Shown here piece after piece: positions 44,123 through 54,814 of a DNA stretch of 64,000 bases; the stretch's first letter is position 1, and the number at the start of each line of letters is the position of its first letter. The notes beneath the pieces were generated by a model, which saw only the letters and a program-made list of their open reading frames with translations, was not told the DNA's origin and did not search any database. Origin of the DNA: Sympetrum striolatum (lineage: Eukaryota > Arthropoda > Insecta > Odonata > Libellulidae); the NCBI GenBank assembly GCA_947579665.1, contig CANPUZ010000061.1:1302001-1366000 (forward strand), given 5' to 3'. Position numbers and translations under genes: made by a program.

Positions 44123-45252
44123 CTAAAAGAGGGTTCAATCAGAATTCTTAAAATATTTGGAATTGGTAACTAATTGAATGAATGCAGAATATTTCAAGGA
44201 TTAACACAATGTTAAGAGAGTTCATTTAATAGCACTTTAAAATCAGAACGGTTCATTAAATCTATATGTTATGTATTCTTTTATACAAACTTTATGTACG
44301 CCTCCTTTTCTGCATTTGTAGGCGACTGAGGATCACAGGAATAACCTATGTAAAAAAAGGTTCTCATGTGACCTTTAAGAAACAACTATGATGAACAAAC
44401 GAAACCTTTTCATTGTTACTAATTACTTAAAGCATTTCCCAAGGACCTCCTTCGTTCTTCGCCGAAGAAACTCGATCTTCGTCGTGACTTTTTGAGAGGG
44501 ATATCTTCGTTCTTCGCTTCCATATCGTGCACTTGATTGAAACGAGTGCTTCTTGCATTAAGCGGGAAGCAAAGGGTGAACGCAACGCCCCCAGTATACT
44601 GACACGGAACTACGAATATGAGAATGTTAACATCCAAACAAGTGTTATGAGAATTTTAGCGGAAGTTATCTCAGCCAAGCGTAGTTTGAATAATTTAATT
44701 TGCATATTATTCATATTTAAGGAAAAATTAATACACTGGCCGTATGGAAGGGTTTTAGATGTATCAGAAGACAGACGAGAATTACTTTTTATATTCACGC
44801 ATTTATTTGAATATCAATTTCACATATACAATCCTATCAATGTCATTCACTTGTGCTGTCATTTGCATAAGTTCTGTTGCTGCTCTAGCGGCCAAAGAGT
44901 GCACTTAAAACTTCTGTTGCTACTTCCTGATTAGCAAGAAGGAAGGAAAACAGAGGTGGGGGTAAATGTTTTGGAACTTAAGGCGAGTGAGGGGAAATGA
45001 GGGGTGAATTCGGAATTTTTTGGGAACTGCATTCGATTAGAGACCTCGTACCATTGGAAAGAACTGGAAAATTTGTTTCTTTTGGTCTGCGACTGAGAAA
45101 AATTACAGAATAGGAAGTTTTTTCTGTTTTAGGTAGACGAGCAACGTTTAGGCAATTGCGAGGGACTTCAGCCTTCACGCATATTAAATGTGAGGGTTAA
45201 TACTGATATTTTCGCTTCTCAAGCTGCTTTCAGGTTGAATATTCATCTAAAA
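44123..45252. other. No feature recognised
   Basis: An open frame at 44527-44934 (135 residues) lacks any family-like block or splice context, and I do not consider it a gene. Confidence 0.4.
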
Positions 45253-45441
45253 CATAGGTTCCCAACCTTTTTTGAGTCACCGCCCACTTTTTCAGTCAAT
45301 AATTTGATAGCGCCCCCCTTAGGTTAACTACATTGTACATGCTATATATTGAAAAACAAGAACAAATTTTTAATTTTCTTTTATCTTAAGACAATGAAAT
45401 ATTGAAGTATTGTTTACAGAACGATTGAAATATGTAATTAA

Positions 45442-46555
45442 TCTATCTATATATGTAAAGCAGAAATTCTGTGGGTTTGTTTGTTTGTCTTTGATTGGAG
45501 TCCACACCGTTTGCCCGATTTGTCTCAAACTTTGCATACGTGTCCATTTATATCAGGAAGGAAGTACTGTCGCATCTTTATTCAAGAATTTTGCTGGATT
45601 CGAACCAAGATAGCTCAGATAGAGTTTCATAAGGAATACACGTAAGCTCCACTTTTATCGGTTGCAGGCTTTATTTCTTTTGAAGAATTAAATTAGAAGG
45701 AATAGTATTAAAGAGTCGAGACAAACACCAAAAGAAAGGAAATTGAATAAAGCTTCTTATTTTGGTCATGGATTCTTACTTTCGATTAGAATTTGCGAGA
45801 ATATCGGTAAAATATACGAACATTTAGTGAAAATTTGAGGTTGTAAACAACTCATCCCCCTGACGACCGATCCCATTGTTGAATCCGAGCTCATGTTTTA
45901 TCCCATAAAAATACTCGTGGACTTTAGGCCCATAAAGCTGATGATTGAAGAGGACGATATATTACATGGATAACGAGAAATTTTCTGTAAGAAGGTAACC
46001 ATCAATTGCAGGTACGTAATTACAGTCAGGAGATTGTGTGTCTTCGATTTTAGTACAAACCGTTTGCCAGATTCGCATCAAACTTTGCGTAAGTGTTTTC
46101 TGGGACCAGGAAGGACTTACTGTCTCAATTTTATTCTATAATTTTGCTGGTTTCGAACCAAGATCGCTCAGATGGGTTTCCATAAACAATAAATCTTCAC
46201 TTTTACGGTAGCTATGTTTCTTTTGAAGAATTAAAACAGAAAAATAGTCGTGCAGAGTCGAGAAAAGAAGCAAAAGAACGGAAATTAAATGAATATTCTA
46301 ATTTTGATCGTGGAATATTGTTTCCGAATCGAAATTTCGACAGAATACGCGTGAATTTTCCAAAATTGTTTGTAAACAGCCAATCACCCTGACGACCGAT
46401 CCAATTGTTGAATCTGAGCTCATGAATTTTCCTGTAAATAATAGCATGGGATTATAGACTGTATTCTAAAGGGAATTTACGCGTTGCACGACCGACGACT
46501 TGAATTTAATCTACTTCTATATTCCCCTTATAGAATCAACGGGCGCTTCAGCTAG
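45442..46555 (+). mobile_element. Helitron-like non-autonomous element with internal duplication
   Basis: It starts A|TCTATCTATATATGTAAAGC and ends GGGCGCTTCAGCTAG|T, matching the 5'-TC...CTAG-3' ends and A/T insertion site of Helitrons. Internally about 530-550 bp is repeated: 'gaaccaagatagctcagat' at 45602 and 'gaaccaagatcgctcagat' at 46155, and 'tgacgaccgat' at 45861 and 46390. A clear 3' hairpin could not be drawn, which limits confidence. No Rep/helicase coding was found. Confidence 0.45.
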
Positions 46556-46572
46556 TAATTAATATAATATTA

Positions 46573-47163
46573 TTAATGAGACAGCTGAGCTTGATGCGAT
46601 GAAACTAATTTACCAATATTTGGTGCAATTTTTGTCATTAATAACCTTAAGTCACTGCGTTCCGCTATTGACAACCTGTTTATTTTCTTAGTTAATAGAT
46701 TGGTCACCATGCTAAACCCTCTTTCTGCTAAATATGAGGACGGAAAAGCAATGAAAAATTTCTTTGCTGCAGCCCTTAAGGCTGGATATAATATTGGAAT
46801 TTGATGCTGAAGCCAAAATTCTTGGTACCCATATTTAATTTAAATTTCAACTCTTCATTTGTTGACAATTCCTTAAAATCCTCCTGCAGTGATTTCTACA
46901 GTTGACAGTTCTTTGATTTCTAAGTTAGAGGATGGTTCTATGACCCAATATGGAATGACCATATTGAGTAAATCCTCAAATCTAATTCTGAAGTCTTCTT
47001 TTAGCGCTTCCAAATGTTGGTAGTAAGCGAGAATGTCGTTATCACTAGTTTCCATTGAAGAAAGATTTGGAAACTGATGAAATTGTGTTCTACCCAAATT
47101 TTGTTTGTACAAAGCAAGTTTTGACACAAACGAAGAGATTGGGTGATCTACCATGGATATATC
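46573..47163 (-). pseudogene. hAT transposase C-terminal relic (ZBED5/SCAND3-like group)
   Basis: The minus strand encodes RTQFHQFPNLSSMETSDNDI then LAYYQHLEALKEDFRIRFED, LQEDFKELSTNEELKFKLN in a shifted frame, and FWLQHQIPILYPALRAAAKK. It continues FFIAFPSSYLAERGFSMVTN, LLTKKINRLSIAERSDLRLL and MTKIAPNIGKLVSSHQAQLS, to a stop at 46573. 'FPSSYL-E-GFS-VTNLLTKK-NRL' and 'RGDLRL-LT---PNI--L---HQ-H-SH' are hallmarks of the hAT group that also gave rise to vertebrate ZBED5/SCAND3-type genes. Two frameshifts break it. The N-terminal and most of the catalytic part are missing. It belongs to the enclosing 45253-50245 element. Confidence 0.85.
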
Positions 47164-47394
47164 TCTAGAAATAACACAATAATATGATTATTACGAGATA
47201 GATATGTACGGAAATATTGTACTAATAAGAAAATATGTTTCGGAGATAAAAATTTCTGTATTTAATTATTAAAAAATCAAAGCAAGGTGAATAATTAATT
47301 TTCGAACAATTTTGAAAAATTTAATGAACCGCGAAATAGCGGAAATTTAACCATAACTGCTTATTTCGAAAGAATACAACAAAAAAATATCATT

Positions 47395-47487
47395 CGTCCA
47401 GACCGGGACACGAACCCGAACCCCCCGATATCGTGCCAAGTATTTTAATCAGTTAAGCTAGCTACCTTGACATCCATGTTTTCACAC
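47395..47487 (-). repeat. tRNA-derived sequence
   Basis: The minus strand reads GGTAGCTAGCTTAACTGATT (A-box-like) and CGGGTTCGTGTCCCG (perfect 4-5 bp T-arm with B-box core), then a T-rich tail. It looks like a tRNA-derived SINE head or tRNA pseudogene of a different type from that at 38621. Confidence 0.45.
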
Positions 47488-48307
47488 TGAATCAGTGTTA
47501 ATCAAATTCGATATAGTTCACTGATATTTGGAAGACTTTTAAACTAAAACGATGATGAATAAAATTGAGTCCGAGTCCCAGTTTGAGAAATATTTTTTCC
47601 TCACTATCAGTGGTAATATTTCTAAATATGTACTGCTATTTGATTATGCAACCGATGCACTTATAATTTGTAAATTTAGTGACAAAAGATGTATTTTTTT
47701 CCTTTTCTTTCTACTTTTACATGACTGCTGACAGAGATGTCCAAAACATGTCACTTTTATCAAAATAAAAATTCATGTATGCTAAAATCTATTATGTATG
47801 CTATTTAAATTTAATTAAAAATAATAATAATAATAAATACATTCTTACCTATGTGATAACAATTATTACGCCAATTTGCTCTTGCACTGAGGAAATTCCG
47901 AAACTGTTTGGTACCAGTATTACGACAACGGACGATGGATGTCTGATGAATTTAATTCTCACACAACTTCTCGAGTACAAGCTCGTGGAAGATGCGCAGA
48001 GGACGATCTGACAGGTCTTGATTTCTAAAACTCGTTCTCTGCGGGTGGAAAAATAATGACTGTATGTGCCCCTCCCAGATTGCCTTCGCTGCTAGCTTCA
48101 GAATGCTACTATTTCTATCTGTACTTACTTATCTACTATCTTTGCTACTTTGTTTCGAATTGGGTGGAAGATTTCGAGCATACCTTTTATCCGATAGTCA
48201 ATTTGTTATAAATTGCTTCAGGCCAGAGAGGATGCCTTCTTTGCTTTAATAATTTTACAATGTAATGTTAGCTCGAAGGTTTCCGCGGCGTTGGTTAGAT
48301 GCACTCT
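47488..48307. other. Interior of the hAT composite, no feature recognised
   Basis: A weak splice-like minus-strand segment (47867-47904, acceptor tttcctcag, donor gtaaga) is present, but only 38 bp long and not convincing. Confidence 0.35.
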
Positions 48308-49365
48308 GCATTGTTTCGGGTGTCCGTCCGCGTAGGTTGGCTTGGTGACAACAGTTTCGCTGCAGGGACGGATCCATGAGGGTGGTCCTGGGGGTCCGGA
48401 CCCCGCCCCCCGAAATATCAGACTCCCTCAAATCTCAATACCCGTACACGGTCCTTCAACCGTAGGAGACGGTCTCCGGATTGCTCCGGATGTCCGTAGA
48501 CTATTTGTAGACCGTCAAGAGAAGATCCTTAAAACGCCCAGGTATTCTAATTTCGGGACGGTGTGTTGTACAAGTAATTTTAAACACGAATTATTTGTAG
48601 TGTGTACTGAGAATCACACTGACGACGGAAGATACGTTAACTTTATTTAAGAGTCTTTTCTTTTCCGAGTCATTATTCGAGCCTCCAGTGAACGGTCCTT
48701 CTCCACTTTGCGAAGATTGAAGACTTATTTGCGCAACAGGAGAACGACTGAATGGAGTGGCGCTGCTTAACATTCACAGAGATGTGGATATTACCAGTGA
48801 TCGAATACTGGATATTCTTGCAAAAAAACGAGAAGAATTGACATTACCCTGTTAATGGCCTGCCTAATTTTCAAGACAGTGGATTGTCTATATTCAAATG
48901 TCGTCATTTGATTCGTATACTGTCAATTAGTCATTTTGATAATTTATAATATTATATTGTGTGTTATTAACATCTAATAAAAAATTTCTGATGAATTATG
49001 ATCACAATCGACAGTTACTTTTATTAAACTTTTTATTCTTGTGCCTTTTTTTCAAAACTGAAACTCAAACAACGCAAATAAACACACAATTTAATAAGCA
49101 ATCACTAGCCAAAAAATTCGAGTTTGTGTAATACAATTCTAGCGCAACGTTTAGTGAAAGCCGAAATATCTTTTACTTTAAATTTTTCGATCGGGCCCCC
49201 CTCAAAATTTTTTCTAGATCCGTCCCTGTTTCGCTGACTATCCTGTCAGCGTCTTCAGGTTGATGGTGTTAAGAGCCGAAGTTAATCCTGAAGACGCTGA
49301 CAGGATAGTCAGCGAAACTGTTGTCACCAAGCCATCCTACGCGGACGGACACCCGAAAAAATGCA
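48308..49365. repeat. Foldback (inverted-repeat) element split by a hAT MITE
   Basis: With 48363-49236 removed, the left arm (tgcattgtttcgggtgtccg .. acagtttcgctg + actatcctgtcagcgtctt) pairs with 49287-49365 (cctgaagacgctgacaggat .. ggacacccgaaaaaatgca). The loop is about 27 nt (49260-49286). The phrase acaatgtaatgt flanks both sides directly (about 48257 and 49378), possibly a duplication of target sequence. Confidence 0.7.
48363..49228. mobile_element. hAT MITE, 866 bp, with exact 8-bp target duplication
   Basis: Starts CAGGGACGGATCCATG and ends ..TTCTAGATCCGTCCCTG, an inverted repeat of 12 bases. tttcgctg is duplicated at 48355-48362 and 49229-49236. G/C-rich subterminal palindromes (gggggtccggaccccgcccc) follow the left end. 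The inserted target is the foldback element, so this insertion is the younger of the two. Confidence 0.85.
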
Positions 49366-50330
49366 CAGAGCATGTACAATGTAATGTCTGCTCCGTCCAT
49401 ACGCCTCGTTGCCTTTAAGCCTGGTTCCGATCCTCCTGGTTATTAAACAGTTCATTTCAGAACTCCCCCACTTTCTTATTTTCACTTTATATTCATTGCC
49501 CTGTACTTATTTTCATTCCATTTAATCATTTCCACATTTTCCTTTCTTTCCGTCATATTCGTACTTTCATTTTTCCAATAATTCCGAACTATCCTAAATT
49601 GGGAATCTGAAAGCGCTTTACAGCCAAGAACGAAAATTAATTTACAACGTCATTATGAGTACGTGGAAGGAGACCGATGAAGAAATGCAATAAAAGTTTT
49701 AAAAAGTTTTTCTTAGGGTCGTGTGATCAACAGAAAAAATCCTTGGGACTACTATGTATATTTCAACGTAGAAAGATGATTTAAAACAATCTCTCGGGGA
49801 GATATGTTTTTTTAATCGAGTTGAGTTTCATTCTCCTTTTGCCAAATAACCTTTTAGTAGAATTTTAACGGCATTTACAATGTCCATATTTCCATTGAAA
49901 ACGCACTACATATTTGCCGCCCTGCAAACGTTTCCGCCCCTCTCCTCCGTACCCCTCCCCTCCATTCCGTCAGTATTCCACGGATTAGTTCAGCCCCATT
50001 CGTGACGCATTCTTCTGCCACAAGCTTTTGCGAGAGCTGAGAAAGCATTTATAACAACGTTTCCGACACCTGGCACCAAAAGGCTGTAGTAAGAATCGAA
50101 ACAAAGATGTCAGTAATGCCGTCAGTGACCATTATATACGCCAACTGGTCAAGGGGGCGGTGGCTGGACCTCAACGCCCCCTCAATATGACTTTGGCACA
50201 GAACGCCCCCCTCAGACTTCTCAGCACCCCCGTTGGGAACCACTGATCTAAAATGTAGGGAAATAATATTTTTGTGTTACCTTGATTTTGGTTTTATCTT
50301 CATAACTTACAAATTCTTTTCTATTAAGGG
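49366..50330. other. Remainder of the hAT composite and junction
   Basis: Pyrimidine-rich stretch at 49920-49975. The right subterminal hAT part with gcgccccc motifs ends at 50245. No gene was recognised. Confidence 0.4.
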
Positions 50331-50492
50331 GGTCACTCCATGTGAGCCGAAAAAAAATCGATTTTTTTTACTTTCTCCGTATACGTAGTATAAAGAAAGT
50401 ACTGTTTTCATGAAAAAAATCGACTTCGAGATTTCAACGGAAATACATGTTTTGGGGTCCATAGAACACGTATTTTTCGGAATGATGTCTGT

Positions 50493-50533
<41 letters not shown>

Positions 50534-51080
50534 TCTGTGGTTGTGGGCGCTCTAACGTATAAACTATTAGTCGTATCAATACCAAACTTCATATATTGAA
50601 CTGTGGTGGGGGCTGTCAGAGTTGATTAGTTTTTGGAGTAAATCGGTGCACCGGAAGTCGAGCTTTATTCATCAAAGCTCATTTCCAGTTTTCAAAACAT
50701 CTCTATAAATATGATATATAGGTATATTGTCTTACTTATAAAAGTTTTAGATAATGTAATTTGCTATAACCTTTGTATTTCACATATTTTTGTATCACCG
50801 GTTGATTAGGAGTTATTCGTGAAATACTGATAAACCGGAAGTTGCTGATTATGTAATTAGTGAGCGCACTGGGCGCTGTGGGCGAAAAGCCAATTTAATC
50901 GTTTTTCATCAAACATGTCCCAAAAAACATTATTTAAATGTTTGTGACGTAAAAGATAATATGATATAAATTTGTCACTAATCTTCCAAGTTTAGATTGA
51001 ATCTAGAGTTCGAAAATACTGTCGTAGATAAATATTTACATCTTATATATGGAGAAAGTCATGTGCTGGCCACATCAGAT
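50331..51080 (-). repeat. Dispersed repeat, inverted relative to 19720-20735
   Basis: The reverse complement follows the plus-strand copy: tatggagaaagtc.. , gataaaccggaagt, a (GT)n tract at 50501-50540 (CA on the other copy), and 'ttggggtcc.tagaacacg'. It has only one unit where the other copy has two. The left edge is 'aagggggtcactccatgt', similar to 40019. Confidence 0.6.
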
Positions 51081-51470
51081 TTTGTAATTTTTTCAATCAG
51101 TCGAAAAACTATCCAAAAAAACGTGCAGAATCCCAGCTCTGAATTCGAAATATTTCTTAAGATATCACTGTGAACGTACGGGCATGTCGAGCATGGATGG
51201 GCCTTTGTTTGCTTCGGTGAATCTCGTTATTCTCTTTGTCTCTTTGTTTTCTGTCTTATATCTCTTTGTTATTTCTTCCCTTTTCTTTTGAAAGATAAGG
51301 GGAAATATATATTACGCATCTTATGTGGTCGTCCAAGAGGCAGGAGCCGGAATTCGGATTTCAGTGCTGCTTTGATTCTTGTCGCGTCAATATATATCCG
51401 AAACGAATGAGAAATGCACCTGATCACTCTTCATGGCCGCAAAAACGCAATCTCTGCTGTAATTAATGTA

Positions 51471-51547
51471 CACTCCTGGCCAAAATTAACGCAGCACCTC
51501 CCTAGCGATCCTTACGGCCGGTGCTGCGTTAATTCTGGCCAGGACTG
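51471..51547. mobile_element. 77-bp foldback made of two Tc1-like terminal repeats
   Basis: CACTCCTGGCCAAAATTAAC (51471) pairs almost perfectly with the reverse complement of ..GTTAATTCTGGCCAGGACTG (51547). The arms total about 28 bp with a 21-nt loop. The left flank is TA and the right flank is TG. The sequence resembles Tc1-type ends that have lost the whole interior. Confidence 0.6.
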
Positions 51548-52149
51548 TGCCACAGAAAATAGCAATAAGCTAGGAGAAAGCAGCACTACGAGAAAATTGA
51601 GTAGTTCGAGCGTGAACGATGTTGAAGTGAGTGTATCTCACTGTTATCGAATAATAGAATTCCTCTCTGTGTTTGGTGCGATTTACGAGTTCGTGATATG
51701 TCAAGTATGCAGAATAAATCTGCAATTTGCACAAAGAGCACATCGAGGCTTGGGTTTTAAAATTGTTGCTACGTGTGTGTGCGCTTAGAGAGTGGGTCCG
51801 CTAATCAGCAAAGCATACGAAATAAATCGTAGATTAATGTTCGTCATGCTTTTACTCGGGAAAGGACGAGAAGGTGAACAAGAGATGAGACAATCGATTG
51901 CAAAAAAACAATTAATTCGATTGTTTTGGCATTAAATCGATTGCTTTCATTCCCGGATCAGATTTACACACACACACGTATATATGATATCTATATTAAT
52001 ATTTCATCAGTATCAAATATCTCTATCATACTTCCACTAAATGGGATCATGTTAGGAGCCACTTCTATCCTCTCCTCTTCAACGCTTATCAATTAAACGA
52101 GTGAAAAATCGAATAAACCTAGTAAATTTATTCGCTTGTTTATAGGGAG

Positions 52150-53110
52150 TGAAAATGCTCAATCTTTCCATTCCCACCCTCTCCCTACCCACACTCTCCC
52201 TCCCCACCCTCTACCTCCCTTCCCTCTCCCTCCCTTCCCACCCTCTCCTTTCCCACCCTCTCCCTCCCGACCCTCTCCCTCCCCACCCACTCCCTTCCAA
52301 CCCTCTCCCTTCCCACCCACTCCCTCCCTACCCTCTCCCTCCCTTCCCTCTTCCTTCCCTCTCCCTTCCCACCCTCTCCCTTCCCACCCTCTCCCTCCCC
52401 ACCCTCTCCCTCCCCACCCTCTCCCTCCCTTCCCTCTCCCTTCCCACCCTCTCCCTTCCCACCCTCTCCCTCCCCACCCTCTCCCTCCCTACCCTCTCCC
52501 TCCCTACCCTCTCCCTCCCTACCCTCTCCCTCCCTTCCCTCTCCCTCCCTTCCCACCCTCTCCTTTCCCACCCTCTCCCTCCCGACCCTCTCCCTCCCCA
52601 CCCACTCCCTTCCAACCCTCTCCCTTCCCACCCACTCCCTCCCTACCCTCTCCCTCCCTTCCCTCTCCCTTCCCACCCTCTCCCTTCCCACCCTCTCCCT
52701 CCCCACCCTCTCCCTCCCCACCCTCTCCCTCCCTTCCCTCTCCCTTCCCACCCTCTCCCTTCCCACCCTCTCCCTCCCCACCCTCTCCCTCCCTTCCCTC
52801 TCCCTTCCCACCCTCTCCCTCCCCACCCTCTCCCTCCCCACCCTCTCCCTTCCCACCCTCTCCCTCCCCACCCTCTCCCTCCCCACCCTCTCCCTTCCCA
52901 ACCTCTCCCTCCCCTCCCTCTCCCTCCCAACCCTCTCCCTACCCAACCTCTCCCTCCCAACCCTCTCCCTCCCTTCCCTCTCCCTTCCCAACCTCTCCCT
53001 CCCCACCCTCTCCCTCCCTTCCCTTTCCCTCCCTTCCCTCTCCCTTCCCTCTCCCTTCCCACCCTCTCCCTCCCTTCCATCACCCTCCCCACCATCCCTT
53101 TTCCCACCCT
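52150..53110. repeat. Polypyrimidine satellite/minisatellite, 15-bp unit
   Basis: About 960 bp of variants of ccctctccctccccac, mainly C and T on this strand. A 315-bp higher-order copy is visible: the variant tcctttcccaccctctccct at 52246 returns at 52561, exactly 21 units later. Because 15 is a multiple of three and the unit has no stop in several frames, long proline/leucine/serine-rich (plus) and arginine/glycine/glutamate-rich (minus) open frames arise. These are not genes. A homopyrimidine tract this long can form triplex DNA. Confidence 0.95.
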
Positions 53111-53756
53111 CTCCCCCCATCTCCTCCCTTCTCACCTCTTACTTCCGATCCCAATTTTTACATACCATCCCTCCCCTCACGTACCCCTCATTCCTTTCCA
53201 TCCCTCTCTTAATCAACCTCCTCCCTCCTCTACCTTCTCTCCCATTTACCCCATGAGATTTATTCAGAGGTTAAGTATCAGCATTGCAATTAAATGGTAC
53301 AGAATATATAAATATACACATCCTTCCTTACACTTCTTTAGAAATCTATACATTCAGCAATAGTTAATTATTTTCATTGTGCAACGTCATTTATACATTC
53401 GTTTTATATGCATTTCAAGTATTGGAAAACTATCAAGTTCTGGCCTTTCAATGCTTTATTATACATGATTGAAAATATATTTTAACTTTAAAGATTGAAA
53501 AAACACAGAATAGATAAACAAAACACTAACCATCTAAAATATTTTTAACCTTCAATCACCAGTAGTAACATGAGGAGAAGAAGTTGAAAAAGCTTCAAAA
53601 AGTATACATATATATTTTATGTATATAGATAAAAGATTCATGGAATTGTTCTATTGACTGTTCATTAAATAGTTTAGAATGTAATTATATGATTGAAATC
53701 TGCACTGCACGGGAAACTTAGGTTCACTTCAAAAGTAACGGATATAATTTCACAAG
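53111..53756. other. Degenerate C/T-rich edge, then AT-rich sequence
   Basis: Cytosine-rich decay of the satellite runs to about 53250. Nothing is recognisable beyond. Confidence 0.5.
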
Positions 53757-53956
53757 ATAGTTTTTATTTAATTCTTTCAAGGCCCTGAGACTTTTCCCGA
53801 TGCCATCCAACGACTGAAGCAACAAAAGTCCACCAGCGTCGATTCGATTTGTACTCATCGTATTCTGTGTAACTTCCATGGACCGAGCATCTCTCCGCAG
53901 CATCTCAACAATGTTATCTCATCCTTCATGATGTAGAAAACTCCAAGCGTATTTCT
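53711..53956 (-). other. Candidate terminal exon with an in-frame stop near its start
   Basis: A minus-strand acceptor (aaattatccttcag|A at 53956) opens KYAWSFLHHEG, then TGA. The same frame continues for 64 codons as DNIVEMLRRDARSMEVTQNT, MSTNRIDAGGLLLLQSLDGI and GKSLRALKELNKNYLVKLYP, to a stop. The protein-like composition argues for former or present coding; the internal TGA argues for a pseudogene or for a different start of the exon. It would be downstream of, and in the same sense as, the candidate exons at 58.6-60.0 kb. Confidence 0.3.
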
Positions 53957-54300
53957 GAAGGATAATTTAAAAATAATTAATAAAACATAATTTGAACAAC
54001 CGAAACACTATGTTAATTAAAAGAACGCGCTAACTACCATACTTGTTCAAAGAGTAGTCTTAATATCAGATTGAAATTTTACTCATTCGCATTTTCATGT
54101 TTGAGAACAGTTCCGAGCGTATTTCTGAAGAATATATATAAAAATAATTTAAAAAACATTACCTGGAGAAATGAAATACTATGTTTATCAAAGGAACGCT
54201 ATTTCTTCCATACTTGTATAAGAGTATTCTTAATATTAGATTGAAATTATACTCATGGTATTTTATTCCATCCCTGGACCGAATATCATTCCCTAGTGAT
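53856..54300 (-). repeat. Tandemly duplicated exon-like segment (three diverged units)
   Basis: 'actcat.g.attttgt...cc' followed by 'gagcgtatttctgaag' (an inverse acceptor plus exon start) recurs at about 53856-53960, 54085-54135 and 54250-54300, with intervening 'cttaatatcagattgaaatt'. The unit is roughly 165-170 bp. The third unit reads SLGNDIRSRDGIKYHEYNFN, loosely similar to EMLRRDARSMEVTQN of the first. Confidence 0.4.
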
Positions 54301-54659
54301 TCTAAAGAAAAAAATAAGGAAACAGATAATTAAATAGCAATTCGAAAACAATACACCTGCGTTAATCCAGAAATACTATTATAATAGAAATAATAACGAT
54401 CATAATGACGTAGGAAACTTTATTCAAACATTTATTTGAGTATAATGACTATTTCATCGTATACATTACTTAGTAAGTCATCACTTTAGCAGTACATATT
54501 AATATATACCTTATTGTAGATTTTATTCAAATTAAACTAAAATTTTCTATTTTCCATTCGCTATCCTTTTCGCCTTTCTACGATAGAGCTTAAGATTTTT
54601 TAACGTCTCGGACCAATGAGGAATACCGGAGAAAATAATGTAACTTAACCCGCGAGTAA

Positions 54660-54814
54660 TTTTACCACTCCTTGACGTTTTAGTACTTGTATTATTGTTG
54701 AAAGAGCTTTGACAACTTATTTTATTTCGCGCATTGCCTCCCACTGGGAATCGAACCAGGGACCGCTTTAACCAAAGGAAAACGCGGTGTCCACATGACT
54801 ATCTTAGAGCCTCG
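54660..54814 (-). repeat. tRNA-derived SINE, minus-strand copy
   Basis: The reverse complement reads gaggctctaagatagtcatg, ccgcgttttcctttggttaa, agcggtccctggttcgattc and ccagtgggaggca. These match the 38621 head at most positions, including the A-box-like and B-box regions. The tail gcgaaataaaataagttgtc is also shared with 38698-38760. Acceptor pairing is weakened, so this is a decayed copy. Confidence 0.65.

Larger units (their letters stand above)
45253..50245 (-). mobile_element. 5-kb composite hAT element with exact 8-bp target duplication
   Basis: The left end CATAGGTTCCCAACCTTTTT (45253) mirrors the right end ..CGTTGGGAACCACTG (50245). The 8-bp repeat atctaaaa lies at 45245-45252 and 50246-50253. 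'CAGTGGTTCCCAAC' ends with gcgccccc-rich subterminal parts are typical of hAT. The minus-strand hAT transposase relic at 46573-47163 supports the orientation. Later insertions inside it are a Helitron-like element (45442-46555), a foldback repeat (48308-49365) and a hAT MITE (48363-49228). Confidence 0.75.

Noticed and set aside
44527..44934. 135-codon plus-strand open frame
   Set aside because: Composition is irregular, with no family-like motif; probably chance.
51414..51788. 124-codon plus-strand open frame
   Set aside because: Crosses the Tc1-like foldback; no homology-like blocks.
52136..53363. Open frames of 358 and 404 codons (plus) and 316 and 154 codons (minus), rich in P/L/S or R/G/E
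   Set aside because: They are produced by the 15-bp tandem repeat, which is open in several frames on both strands. There is no start context, domain or splice support.
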